Below the pieces are notes generated by a model. That model saw nothing but the letters and a program-made list of their open reading frames with translations. It was not told the origin of the DNA and searched no databases. From Streptomyces sp. NBC_01264 (GTDB lineage Bacteria > Actinomycetota > Actinomycetes > Streptomycetales > Streptomycetaceae): a stretch of DNA of 64,000 nt. The stretch is from NCBI RefSeq assembly GCF_026340675.1, contig NZ_JAPEOX010000001.1:6634001-6698000 (forward strand), given 5' to 3'. Positions 1 through 9,078 of this stretch are shown here, piece after piece. Within the stretch, counting starts at the first letter, position 1. The number at the start of each line of letters is the position of its first letter. The position numbers and the translations under genes were made by a program.

Positions 1-191
1 GGACGACGTTCGGCAAGTTCGACGTGAACGGTGACGGCTTCGTGACGGCGGACGAGTTCCGTTCGGCGATGGCGGAGATGGGCGACCCGTTCGTCACCGG
101 CCCGGTCGCGGAGGCCGTGATCGCCGCCAAGGACTCGAACGACGACGGCCTGCTGAGCTTCGACGAGTTCTGGGCCTCCCTGAACAAGTAA
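1..191 (+). CDS. EF-hand calcium-binding protein, 3' part
   Basis: The reading frame is open from the window edge (first full codon at base 3) and ends with TAA at 189-191, so only the last 62 residues are present. Two EF-hand loops are visible, DVNGDGFVTADE and DSNDDGLLSFDE, with the usual acidic residues at positions 1, 3, 5 and 12. They are separated by about 35 residues as in calmodulin-like bacterial proteins. It is probably a cytosolic Ca2+ buffer or sensor. From memory the location would fit S. coelicolor CabB, but this is unverified. A perfect GC hairpin follows. Confidence 0.85.
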   Translation, partial: TTFGKFDVNGDGFVTADEFRSAMAEMGDPFVTGPVAEAVIAAKDSNDDGLLSFDEFWASLNK

Positions 192-203
192 GCCCCCGCG
201 CCG

Positions 204-228
204 CCCCCGGCCCCCGCCGGGCCGGGGG
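204..228. terminator. GC hairpin between convergent genes
   Basis: A perfect 10-bp stem (204-213 with 219-228) closes a 5-base loop between the EF-hand gene and the convergent PadR gene. It has no U-tract, as is usual for Streptomyces, and could stop transcription from both sides. Confidence 0.6.
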
Positions 229-236
229 TGCGCGCG

Positions 237-791
237 TCAGGCCTGCCGCGGCCCGCCGGCCATGCCCTCCACCTCGGCGAGGGCCTCCTCCAGCCAGCGC
301 AGCCAGAAGGTCTCCAACCCGGTTCCCGCGTGCAGCACGACACGCCGCAGCCGGTCCTCGTCGGAATCCCGGCCGACCGGGAAATCCTTCTCCTCGATGC
401 CCTCGTACACGGCCAACTGGGCCCGGTGCAGCTCCAGATGCCGCCGCAGTTCGGCGCCCAGCCCCTGCGGCCCGACCACCGCGGCCGCTCGGATCCGCAG
501 CAGCAGCGGATCCCGCACCGGCTTGGGATCCTGACGCTCCCCGACCCACCGCGCCAGCTCCCCGCTCCCGGCGGGCAGCACCTCGTACTCCTTCTTCTGC
601 CCCCGTACGGGCCCCTCGCTGGGCAGCGCCCGGATCAGCCCTGCCTCCTCCAGCCGGCCGAGCTCCCGGTAGATCTGCTGGTGCGTCGCGGACCAGAAGT
701 ACCCGATCGACTTGTCGAACCGCCGGGTCAGCTCCAGCCCCGACGAGGGCTTCTCGAGCAGGGCGGTGAGGATGGCGTGCGGGAGCGACAT
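237..791 (-). CDS. PadR family transcriptional regulator
   Basis: 184 residues. The N-terminus (MSLPHAILTALLEKPSSG, then ..ATHQQIYRELGRLEEAGLI) is the PadR winged helix. The remaining ~95 residues form the helical C-terminal dimerisation region typical of two-domain PadR proteins. Such proteins are usually repressors that respond to small molecules. It lies 9 bases downstream of the propeller-like gene on the same strand, so the two are probably co-transcribed. The ATG at 791 is preceded by a weak AGGATGG. The effector is unknown. Confidence 0.85.
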   Translation of the reverse strand: MSLPHAILTALLEKPSSGLELTRRFDKSIGYFWSATHQQIYRELGRLEEAGLIRALPSEGPVRGQKKEYEVLPAGSGELARWVGERQDPKPVRDPLLLRIRAAAVVGPQGLGAELRRHLELHRAQLAVYEGIEEKDFPVGRDSDEDRLRRVVLHAGTGLETFWLRWLEEALAEVEGMAGGPRQA

Positions 792-800
792 GCGGCCATC

Positions 801-1796
801 CTAGGTTTGCGGCAGATCGAGCACGCGGATCCCGCCCTCCTGGGCGACGGCCAGGCGGATCCCGTCGGGGTGCAGGGCCACGACCGGGGTCGGGACATGG
901 GGGACCCCGTACGATCCCACCCGGTGCGACACCGGGACCTCGGGCCACTCGGCCAGGACGGAGCCCGTACGGGCATCCACGAGGCGGGGGTGCCCGCAGA
1001 GGCTGACCACCCGGTCCCCGCCGCAGGCGAGCAGGGTCCCCGCGGTGAACCCGAGCGGGCTCCGGTGCAGCCACCGCTCCTCGGCGGCGGACCACACGCC
1101 GATCTCCTGCGGGCCGAGGGCCGCCGGTTGCTCGCCGCCCTCGTCGTGGAGCACCACCTCGCCGGTGGCAACGGCGACGCGATCCCCGTCCAGCCAGCAG
1201 GCGGCGACGACCTCGCCGCCCTGCCCGTCCGGCTGGGACACCCGTCCCCGGCAGTCGAGTTCGGCGGCGCCGGCCACCGCCGCGGCCAGGTCGAAGACCT
1301 GCAGCGCGCCGAACGGATACCACTCCCACCCCGCGGACAGCAGCCGCCGCCCGTCCGGGCTCACCGCGAGCCGGGAGTGGAAGATGTCCTCCGGGTACCG
1401 GGCGGCGGGGGTCAGCCGTTCGCCCGTGGCCGCGTCCTCGGTCACGGGGGTGTCGTACGCGTCCGGGCAGTGCACCAGCACCTCACGGCCGTCCGGCAGC
1501 GCGCCGAGCGCGACCGGGTAGTCGTACTCCTCCGCGTGGTAGAAGCTCCGGTCCAGCTCGCGGATGATCTCCACACCTTCGAGGAGGAGGGCCTTGGTGC
1601 CGCGCTCCTCGTAGATCACCGTCCAGCGCCCCGAGGGCGAGCGCACCGCGTGGTCGAACCGGTAGGAGAGCACGGGGCGGAAGTCGTGTTCGCGTCCGTC
1701 CGGCGCCCAGCGGCGGAAGCCGCCGAGCGGGTCGACCAGGTCCTCGCCCTCCCAGAAGAGGGACTTCGGCTCCGAGGTTGCCTTCAGCGTCTTCAT
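801..1796 (-). CDS. Hypothetical propeller-like protein
   Basis: 331 residues, no signal peptide. Repeated segments of the kind SPSGRWTVIYEE, SPDGRRLLSAGWEWYP and HPDGIRLAVAQEGGIRVLDL, spaced about 40-60 residues apart, resemble WD40/YVTN beta-propeller blades. I cannot name a family. The substrate is unknown and no catalytic motif is seen. It is followed immediately by the PadR gene, so it may be a cytosolic binding or scaffold protein under that regulator; this is inference from position only. Confidence 0.6.
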   Translation of the reverse strand: MKTLKATSEPKSLFWEGEDLVDPLGGFRRWAPDGREHDFRPVLSYRFDHAVRSPSGRWTVIYEERGTKALLLEGVEIIRELDRSFYHAEEYDYPVALGALPDGREVLVHCPDAYDTPVTEDAATGERLTPAARYPEDIFHSRLAVSPDGRRLLSAGWEWYPFGALQVFDLAAAVAGAAELDCRGRVSQPDGQGGEVVAACWLDGDRVAVATGEVVLHDEGGEQPAALGPQEIGVWSAAEERWLHRSPLGFTAGTLLACGGDRVVSLCGHPRLVDARTGSVLAEWPEVPVSHRVGSYGVPHVPTPVVALHPDGIRLAVAQEGGIRVLDLPQT

Positions 1797-1811
1797 GGAC
1801 GCGCAACCTAC

Positions 1812-2645
1812 CTACCGCCAGGCGGCCAGCGCCTCCGGGTTTCGGGGGCCGGGGGCGTCCGCCGCCAGCAGTCCGTGGGCCCGCAATAGCGCGGCCACCG
1901 CCGGGGACCAGGCCGGGCGCAGCCCCGCCGAGGTGAGCAGGTCCGGGTCGGACAGGAGCGCCTCGGCCGGGCCGAAGCGGATGCCGGACGGGGTCAGGAC
2001 CGCCGCGTCGTCGGCCCAGCGGACCGCCAGGTCCACGTCGTGGGTGGCCATCACCACCGTCGTGCCGGCGGCGCGCAGGCCCGCGAGGACGTCGAGGAGC
2101 CGCTCCTGGCCGTCCGGGTCCAGTCCGGCCGTCGGCTCGTCCAGGATCAGCACCCGCGGGGCCATCGCCACCGCCCCCGCGATCGCCGAGCGCTTGCGCT
2201 GGCCGTAGGAGAGCAGGTGGGTGGGGCGGTCGCGGAGCGCGGTGATGTCCAGGGCGGCCAGCGCCGCGTCCACGCGGGCGCGGACCTCCTCCGTGCGCAG
2301 GCCCAGGTTCATCGGGCCGAAGGACACGTCCTGTTCGACCGAGGCCGCGAACAGCTGGTCGTCGGGGTCCTGCACCACGAGCTGGACGGACGTGCGCAGC
2401 CGGGTCAGGCCGGCCCGGTCGTACGGGACCTGCGTGCCGTCGAGCCGCAGCGAGCCCGAGCCGGGCCGCAGGCCGCCGCTCAGCAGCCGCATCAGCGTGG
2501 TCTTGCCGCTGCCGTTGCGGCCCAGCAGGGCCAGCGCCCGGCCCGCCGCGATGGCGAAGTCGACGCCGGTCAGCACCTCGGGGCCGTCCTCGTAGGCGTA
2601 GCCCGCGCCGGACAGTTCCACCACCGGCTTCGGCGACGGGTTCAC
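1812..2645 (-). CDS. cbiO: Cobalt ECF transporter ATPase CbiO
   Basis: 277 residues from a GTG that overlaps the cbiQ stop by four bases (GTGA), which decides the start over longer upstream readings. It has Walker A GRNGSGKTT, Q-loop VVQDPDDQLF (the PDDQ form typical of ECF/CbiO ATPases), signature LSYGQ, Walker B VLILDEPTAGLD and switch His in ATHD. It energises cobalt import with CbiM, CbiN and CbiQ at the cytoplasmic face of the membrane. It is the last gene of the operon. A single CbiO probably works as a homodimer. Confidence 0.93.
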   Translation of the reverse strand: MNPSPKPVVELSGAGYAYEDGPEVLTGVDFAIAAGRALALLGRNGSGKTTLMRLLSGGLRPGSGSLRLDGTQVPYDRAGLTRLRTSVQLVVQDPDDQLFAASVEQDVSFGPMNLGLRTEEVRARVDAALAALDITALRDRPTHLLSYGQRKRSAIAGAVAMAPRVLILDEPTAGLDPDGQERLLDVLAGLRAAGTTVVMATHDVDLAVRWADDAAVLTPSGIRFGPAEALLSDPDLLTSAGLRPAWSPAVAALLRAHGLLAADAPGPRNPEALAAWR

Positions 2646-3391
2646 AGGAACATCTCCTTCAGGGTGAGGGTCAGGGTGATCAGGGCCGCCAGCAGCGCGG
2701 CGGTGGCCGTCAGGAAGCGCCACGACAGGGTCGCCTCCGGTACGAGGACCCGCAGCGCGCCGTCGTAGCCGCGTCCGGCCAGTCCCGCCTGGAGCTTGGC
2801 CGCGCGGTCGAAGGCCCGTACGAAGGAGGTGGCGGCGAGCCCGGCCAGGGAACGCCAGACCGCCGCCCGGCCGGTGTGCCCGAGCCGGGCCGCCTGGGCC
2901 CGGCGCACCTGGGCCATGGAGTCGAGCAGCAGGAAGCCGATCCGGTACATGACCAGGGCCACGTCCACCACCGGGGCCGGCACCCCGGCCCGGACCAGCC
3001 GGGGCAGTACGTCGGAGACCGGGGTGGTGAACGCGAACAGCAGCAGTCCGAGCGAGGCGGCCGAGGTGCGAAGCAGCAGTTCGGCAGCGAGCCGGGGGCC
3101 GTCGGGGGCCAGGGAGACCGGCCCCGCCGGGCCGCCGACCGCGAACAGCAGCGGCAGCGCCCCGGTGAAGCAGAAGCCGAGCGGGATCCGGAAGGCCCGC
3201 CAGAGCTGCCGGCCGGCCACCCCGGCCGGGCCGAGCAGCACGGCGAGGGTGGCGGCGGCCACCAGCGGCCCGCCCGGCCAGGGCGGCAGGCACACGGCGG
3301 TGACCGTCAGCCCGATCCCGAGCAGGGCCTTCTCCAGCGGGTGCCGGCCGCGCCAGCGACTGCTGTGCGCGGCCACGTCGATCGGCAGCAC
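2642..3391 (-). CDS. cbiQ: Cobalt ECF transporter T component CbiQ
   Basis: 249 residues with about five to six hydrophobic segments and the paired cytoplasmic Ala-Arg-Gly-type coupling helices of ECF T-proteins (ARLGHTGRA around residue 175 and GLAGRGYDGALR near 230). It couples CbiO ATP hydrolysis to the CbiM substrate-capture component. It starts 3 bases after cbiN and its stop overlaps the cbiO start, indicating translational coupling. Confidence 0.92.
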   Translation of the reverse strand: MLPIDVAAHSSRWRGRHPLEKALLGIGLTVTAVCLPPWPGGPLVAAATLAVLLGPAGVAGRQLWRAFRIPLGFCFTGALPLLFAVGGPAGPVSLAPDGPRLAAELLLRTSAASLGLLLFAFTTPVSDVLPRLVRAGVPAPVVDVALVMYRIGFLLLDSMAQVRRAQAARLGHTGRAAVWRSLAGLAATSFVRAFDRAAKLQAGLAGRGYDGALRVLVPEATLSWRFLTATAALLAALITLTLTLKEMFL

Positions 3392-3394
3392 CGC

Positions 3395-3733
3395 CTAGGC
3401 CTCCGGGGCGGTGGCGGCAGTGGCGGCGGCCGCTCCCTGGCGGCGGCCCTTGCGGACGCCGAAGTAGTACGCGAGCACGCCCGCGCCCAGTGCCGCCTGC
3501 AGGGCGAACAGTGCGGACTCGATCTCGCCCGACGGGGGCTCGTACAGCGGGGAGAACCAGGGCTCGTAGTCCGGCTTCAGCTCGGTGATCGCCGTCTCGG
3601 CCTGCGCGTCGGCGCCGGCGAAGGGCTCCTCCTTGTGGTCGCCCATCCCCAGCGCGACCGGCAGCACGGCCAGCGCCGCCACCAGGAGCAGCAGCAGGCC
3701 GTTGATCTTCGTGTTCCGGGACATTCCGCTCAT
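3395..3733 (-). CDS. cbiN: Cobalt transport protein CbiN
   Basis: 112 residues from an ATG whose last bases form the cbiM stop (ATGA overlap). Topology is two transmembrane helices (about residues 9-30 and 72-92) flanking an extracytoplasmic loop containing FAGADAQAE and PWFSPLYEPPSGEIES. Both motifs are hallmarks of CbiN (the family consensus is F.GADg.A and P.f.Pl..P.sge.es). CbiN loads or stabilises metal binding by CbiM. The C-terminal basic/Ala-rich tail is cytoplasmic. Confidence 0.92.
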   Translation of the reverse strand: MSGMSRNTKINGLLLLLVAALAVLPVALGMGDHKEEPFAGADAQAETAITELKPDYEPWFSPLYEPPSGEIESALFALQAALGAGVLAYYFGVRKGRRQGAAAATAATAPEA

Positions 3734-4428
3734 CAGGCCGCCGCCTTCTCTCCGGTACGGGTGGCGGTCAGCTTCGCGACGCCGAGGCGGACCAGGTCCG
3801 ACTTGCTCGACGCCATCAGCAGCCGCATCACCAGGACGGTCAGCAGCCCCTCGCTCACGGCCAGCGGGATCTGCGTGACCGCGAAGATCCCCCCGAACTT
3901 CGCGAGGGAGCCGACGAACCCGGAGGCAGGGTCCGGGAAGGCCAGGGCGAGCTGCACGCTGGTGACGCAGTAGGTGACCAGGTCGGCGAAGAAGGCGCCG
4001 AAGAACACGGTGACCATCAGCGGGAGGTCGAACTTCCGCAGCAGCCGGTAGACGGCGTAGCCCGCCCAGGGGCCGGCGATGGCCATCGAGAAGACGTTGG
4101 CGCCGAGGGTGGTGAGCCCGCCGTGCGCCAGCAGCAGGGCCTGGAACAGCAGGGTGATCGTGCCCAGCACCGCCATGATCGGCGGCCGGAACAGGATCGC
4201 CCCGAGCCCGGTGCCCGTGGGGTGTGAGCAACTGCCCGTCACCGAAGGGATCTTCAGTGCGGACAGGACGAAGGTGAAGGCGCCGGACGCTCCGAGCAGC
4301 AGGGTGCTCTCCGGGTTGGACTTCACCTCGCGGGTGAGCGCGCGGACGCCGTGGACGACGAAGGGGGCGGACGCGGCGCCCCAGGCGACCGCGTGCAAAG
4401 GGGGCAGGAACCCCTCGGCTATATGCAT
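3733..4428 (-). CDS. cbiM: Cobalt ECF transporter S component CbiM
   Basis: 231 residues. The start chosen is the ATG giving [10 protein letters not shown], because the family needs Met1 and His2 for the N-terminal metal site. Further metal-site features are seen in [14 protein letters not shown] (about residues 66-79). There are about seven hydrophobic segments. It binds Co2+ on the outer face and passes it through the CbiQ/CbiO module, supplying cobalamin synthesis. It is the first gene of the operon and sits directly behind the cobalamin riboswitch. Confidence 0.94.
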   Translation of the reverse strand: MHIAEGFLPPLHAVAWGAASAPFVVHGVRALTREVKSNPESTLLLGASGAFTFVLSALKIPSVTGSCSHPTGTGLGAILFRPPIMAVLGTITLLFQALLLAHGGLTTLGANVFSMAIAGPWAGYAVYRLLRKFDLPLMVTVFFGAFFADLVTYCVTSVQLALAFPDPASGFVGSLAKFGGIFAVTQIPLAVSEGLLTVLVMRLLMASSKSDLVRLGVAKLTATRTGEKAAA

Positions 4429-4451
4429 GAGTAGGGAGACCTCTCCAGCAC

Positions 4452-4640
4452 CTCGTGGATGGACAACGCGCCCCGGCCGGTCTCCTGGCTCACGGGTTGA
4501 CGTCCATGCTCCGCCTTCCCGGGCAGCGCGGAACCTCCCGCGCAGCCCAGTGGCTTTCCCGCAGGAGTGGAGCCGGACTTCCCGATCACAGTGGCGAGGG
4601 CCGCACCGGTTTCCCACCGGTTTCCCGAACACCAAGGCCC
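4452..4640 (-). promoter_or_regulatory. Cobalamin (AdoCbl) riboswitch
   Basis: Reading the minus strand, the leader of cbiM contains the conserved elements in order: the GGTGCGG..CTCGCCACTGTGATCGGGAAG core (about 4580-4610), GGGAAAGCCACTGGG (about 4545-4562), and the B12-box-like AGCCAGGAGACCGGCC (4475-4490). The last ends 47 bases before the cbiM start. In the known family AdoCbl binding folds this core and reduces expression of cobalt or B12 uptake genes. The sequence match is strong; the OFF-switch mode is inferred from the family. Confidence 0.93.
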
Positions 4641-4902
4641 GCTGACCCTAGTCGGACGCACGGACCGGTAACAACCCGCCCCAATCGCGCCGACCTCCGT
4701 CCGGATTCCGCTTCGTGGTGACGCTCCGTGACCGAGCTCGCGGTGTCGTCGCCAAGGGTGGTGACCGGAGGGGGAGTTCCGCATTTCGGAGACCGCCGGT
4801 GACCGGGCGATCCGCCGCACCCGGCCGTTCCGTACGGTCGCTGGGTGCCCGGACGGGTGCGGTCCGCTGGCGGGCCCGTCCCGGGGCGCCGAGGCTGGTG
4901 GG
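4641..4902. other. Divergent intergenic region, no gene seen
   Basis: About 260 bases separate the start of the riboswitch leader from the flavodoxin-like gene. It must hold the cbiM promoter and the promoter of the rightward gene. I see no coding signal and no clear dyad. Confidence 0.5.
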
Positions 4903-5634
4903 GTGACCGCCGAATCCGATGCCGCGCCCGCCTTCGACTACTCCGACCTCACCGCCGTCTACGTCAACTGCACGCTCAAGCGATCGCCCGAGCCCAGCAA
5001 CACCGAGGGCCTGATCGGCAGGAGCCGCGCGGTGATGGAGGCGGCCGGGGTCCGGACCTCGCTCATCCGGGCCGTCGACCACGACATCGCCACCGGAGTC
5101 TGGCCCGACATGACCGACCACGGCTGGGAGAACGATCAGTGGCCGGTGCTCTACAGCCAGATCATGGACGCGGACATCCTCGTGCTGTGCGGCCCGATCT
5201 GGCTCGGGGACAACAGCTCGGTGATGAAGCAGGTCATCGAGCGGCTCTACGCCTGCTCGTCGATCCTGAACGACCAGGGCCAGTACGCCTATTACGGGCG
5301 CGTGGGCGGGGCGCTGATCACGGGCAACGAGGACGGCGTCAAACACTGCGCCATGAACATCCTCTACAGCCTCCAGCACCTCGGCTATGCGATCCCGCCG
5401 CAGGCCGACGCCGGATGGATCGGCGAGGCCGGACCCGGGCCCTCGTACCTGGACCCCGGATCCGGCGGCCCCGAGAACGATTTCACCAACCGGAACACGG
5501 CCTTCATGAGCTGGAACCTCATGCACCTGGCCGCCCTGCTCAAGCGGGCCGGCGGGATGCCGGCGCACGGAAACCAGCGCTCCCTGTGGGACGCGGGCTG
5601 CCGCTTCGACTTCCCGAACCCCGAGCACCGGTAG
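4903..5634 (+). CDS. Flavodoxin-like NAD(P)H-dependent oxidoreductase
   Basis: 243 residues from GTG. The N-terminal AVYVNCTLKRSPEPSNTEGLI (about residues 18-38) is the FMN-phosphate loop of the flavodoxin-fold/NADPH-dependent FMN reductase group. ILVLCGPIWLGDNSSVMKQVIER (about 86-108) is the second FMN-contacting loop. The protein is cytosolic, and a two-electron reduction of a quinone or other small acceptor is the likely role; the substrate cannot be told. It faces the AMIN-like gene tail to tail and stands alone. Confidence 0.8.
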   Translation: MTAESDAAPAFDYSDLTAVYVNCTLKRSPEPSNTEGLIGRSRAVMEAAGVRTSLIRAVDHDIATGVWPDMTDHGWENDQWPVLYSQIMDADILVLCGPIWLGDNSSVMKQVIERLYACSSILNDQGQYAYYGRVGGALITGNEDGVKHCAMNILYSLQHLGYAIPPQADAGWIGEAGPGPSYLDPGSGGPENDFTNRNTAFMSWNLMHLAALLKRAGGMPAHGNQRSLWDAGCRFDFPNPEHR

Positions 5635-5666
5635 CCGCGCCCCGTCTCCCGCCGGCGCGTGCCTGC

Positions 5667-6191
5667 TCAGCAGACGTTCGGGTGCGCCACGTCCAGGACG
5701 AAGCGCTCCGGGGAGTGCAGCGTGGACGAGGTGTAGGCGGGCTTGGTGTCGAAGGCGGCGCCGAAGGTGACGTACCCCTCGTAGTCGCCGGTCAGGGCGA
5801 GGCCCTTCAGCTTGGGCAGGTAGATCTTGATGAGCTTGGGCCCGAGGTAGACGTTGCGGCCCGCCTCGTCGTGTCCGGCTGCGGGATGCAGGCGGATCTC
5901 CAGGAAGTACCGCCCGGCCAGCGGGACGGGCTTGCCGGACCCGTCGTAGACCAGCTCCGGGACGGGGGTGACGGTGACCTCGGGTACGTATCCCTGCAGG
6001 TCGATGACCACCCGGTCGTACGTGCAGTGCCCGCCCCAGCGGGCATTGACGACGAGCGGAGTGGCGGTGGCGGTGGTGGTGGGCGTTGCGGTCGTGGCTG
6101 CGGCGGAGGCCGGTGCGGCGAAGGCGAGCATGGCGGCGAGCAGTGCGCCCAACCCCAGTGCGGTGGCCTGCCGGCGGCGTGGACGGTTCAT
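5667..6191 (-). CDS. Secreted AMIN-like domain protein
   Basis: 174 residues. A Sec signal peptide (basic MNRPRRRQ, hydrophobic core, APASAAA cleavage region near residue 31) precedes a Thr/Ala linker and a beta-rich domain beginning HCTYDRVVIDLQGYVPEVTV, with YFLEIRLHPAAGHDEAG and a final RFVLDVAHP. This pattern matches the actinobacterial AMIN-like domain family. AMIN domains bind cell-wall polymers, so a wall-associated role is possible but inferred. One Cys pair (CTYD and the C-terminal Cys) may form a disulfide. Confidence 0.75.
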   Translation of the reverse strand: MNRPRRRQATALGLGALLAAMLAFAAPASAAATTATPTTTATATPLVVNARWGGHCTYDRVVIDLQGYVPEVTVTPVPELVYDGSGKPVPLAGRYFLEIRLHPAAGHDEAGRNVYLGPKLIKIYLPKLKGLALTGDYEGYVTFGAAFDTKPAYTSSTLHSPERFVLDVAHPNVC

Positions 6192-6307
6192 TGCGTCCCC
6201 TCGATTCCGAGAGACGGGGAACGGTGTCACCCGTGAAGACGCGCCCGGTACGGCAGCGGTTGCACCGGGTTCACCCGGTCCGGCGGGTCCCGCCCGTTGC
6301 GCCCGGT

Positions 6308-6715
6308 TCAGCTGGGCAGGAGGGCGTTCAGCTCGGCGTCGAGGTCGTAGTGCAGGTGTTCCTGGCCGCGCGGAACGAGCTCGGTCATCCGGCGGCACAG
6401 CGCGTGCACGTCCTTGGCCCGGGCGGACATCACGCAGGACTGCGTGCCGTTGCTGAAGGCGAAGAAGACCCGCGGCTCGGTGCCCCTCCAGCGCGGCCAC
6501 ACCTGGATGTCGCCCTCACCGGTGGCGCAGACCTGGCCGTCGAGCAGCAGCTCCCGGGAGAAGACCCAGCGGGCGAGGTGCATTCCGGCGCCCTCGAAGT
6601 CGAGGGAGATCTCGTAGGGCCGATCGGTGCGGTACACGAAGACGCCCCGCACCGGGACGGGCTCGGGAGCGGCCTCCAGGCGGAGCGGGAGGACGCGGTG
6701 TTCGGTGCCGGTCAT
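6308..6715 (-). CDS. SsgA family sporulation/cell-division regulator
   Basis: 135 residues, the usual size of SsgA-like proteins (SALPs). The segments PVPVRGVFVYRTDRPYEISLDFE, ARWVFSRELLLDG, GEGDIQVWP and FFAFSNGTQSCVMSARAKDVHAL follow the SALP consensus closely. SALPs occur only in morphologically complex actinomycetes and guide septum placement, wall remodelling or spore maturation. Which paralogue (SsgB-SsgG) this is cannot be settled here. It stands alone on the minus strand. Confidence 0.9.
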   Translation of the reverse strand: MTGTEHRVLPLRLEAAPEPVPVRGVFVYRTDRPYEISLDFEGAGMHLARWVFSRELLLDGQVCATGEGDIQVWPRWRGTEPRVFFAFSNGTQSCVMSARAKDVHALCRRMTELVPRGQEHLHYDLDAELNALLPS

Positions 6716-6860
6716 GCGGGCGCCTCTCTCTCGGGGTGGGGTCCCCGCCGGCGCATGTGCGCAGGGCCCACTCGGGCAAGCTAGCCCACCCCCGGGCCGC
6801 CCCGGCGCGGCCAAAGGTCCCCTTCGCCCGGGCCGCTCGGCCCGTCTTCGCCCGACGCGC

Positions 6861-6894
6861 CGAGCCCCGCCCTCCGGGGGGAGGGCGGGGCTCG
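6861..6894 (-). terminator. Strong hairpin after the small secreted protein gene
   Basis: The sequence reads the same on the two arms CGAGCCCCGCCCTC (6861-6874) and GAGGGCGGGGCTCG (6881-6894), a 14-bp perfect stem with a short C/G loop. It lies 41 bases downstream of the stop at 6936 on the minus strand. Confidence 0.7.
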
Positions 6895-6935
6895 GTGGAA
6901 GGGCGTGCGCGGCCGGGGCGGGGCCCCGGCCGGAA

Positions 6936-7250
6936 CTACGGGAGCGGGTTGTAGATGAAGGACTCGTGGGAGTTGGACTGGCCGATCGCGGTGAAGCCCG
7001 AACCGTTGGCCTGGGCGCCGTTGTTCTGGTTGGAGGCACCGAAGCCCGAGGCGACCTGCTGGGCGGTGGAGGAGTTGCCGGTGTTGCTGCCGCCGACCCC
7101 GCTTCCGAGGACACCGGCGAGGGCCGCGTTCGACGCGGTCCCGGCCGCACCGGCCCCGTTGTCGGCCTGGGCGACGCCCGAGAGGAGCGCGAAGGCGAGG
7201 GGGAGCGATGCGGCGGCCGCCATCATGCGGATGCTGCGAGTGCTTGCCAT
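6936..7250 (-). CDS. Small secreted Asn/Gly/Ala-rich protein
   Basis: 104 residues. Signal peptide MASTRSIRMMAAAASLPLAFALLSGVAQA, cleavage after AQA near residue 29. The mature ~75 residues are Gly/Ala/Asn/Ser-rich (GGSNTGNSSTAQQ, NQNNGAQANGSG) without Cys or any enzyme motif, ending in FIYNPLP. A good GGAGG precedes the ATG by 9 bases. I do not recognise the family; it resembles small surface or matrix proteins of streptomycetes in composition only. It is not a chaplin, since it lacks the chaplin Gly-Asn motifs and Cys pair. Confidence 0.7.
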   Translation of the reverse strand: MASTRSIRMMAAAASLPLAFALLSGVAQADNGAGAAGTASNAALAGVLGSGVGGSNTGNSSTAQQVASGFGASNQNNGAQANGSGFTAIGQSNSHESFIYNPLP

Positions 7251-7485
7251 GTTTCAAGTCCTCCAGTTAAGCAAAACGGCTGTGGTCCAAGACGGTTGGC
7301 CGAACCGCCGGGGGTGTGGACGCGACGTCGTGCCCCCACCCTGGCGCAGGTGATCATCAAGAAACCAGCCCAGAGTGCCTTGTTCCCCCTCAAGCGTGAT
7401 CAACCCACCGCCAAACCTCACAACCCACTCAATCTCGAACGAAGTTACTGGCGTAACCCACCTGCCCGGCAGGGGGAACGACGAA

Positions 7486-7510
7486 GGCCCCGACGCGAAG
7501 CGTCGGGGCC
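7486..7510 (-). terminator. Hairpin terminator of sdaA
   Basis: A perfect 11-bp stem (7486-7496 with 7500-7510) closes a GAA triloop. It lies 22 bases past the sdaA stop. Confidence 0.75.
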
Positions 7511-7532
7511 CGAATCGTTCAGCTGGTGCAGG

Positions 7533-8915
<1,383 letters not shown>

Positions 8916-8966
8916 GGTTGCGGACTCCTATGTCTGCTCGTGGGTGGGAAGCGTGGGCAGGAGGGG

Positions 8967-8994
8967 CTGATCGGGTTGATCGGATTGATCGGGG
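8967..8994. repeat. Short tandem repeat TTGATCGGR
   Basis: About three 9-base units (TGATCGGGT, TGATCGGAT, TGATCGGGG) lie between the permease stop and the sdaA start, 50-80 bases upstream of sdaA. The function is unknown; it could be a binding site in the sdaA leader. Confidence 0.5.
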
Positions 8995-9078
8995 ACGATC
9001 TGCGGATTTTGTCCGGCAGCCGAGCTTAACGCGGTGAGGTGAACGGCTCGGCCGCCGGACGGGTCGGGAAGGGGATGC

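Noticed and set aside
5290..5295. TTA triplet in the flavodoxin-like gene
   Set aside because: It spans Tyr-Tyr codons (TAT TAC) and is out of frame; the same holds for the TTA in CCT TAC (binding protein), GCT TAC (gatA) and the DUF397 gene.
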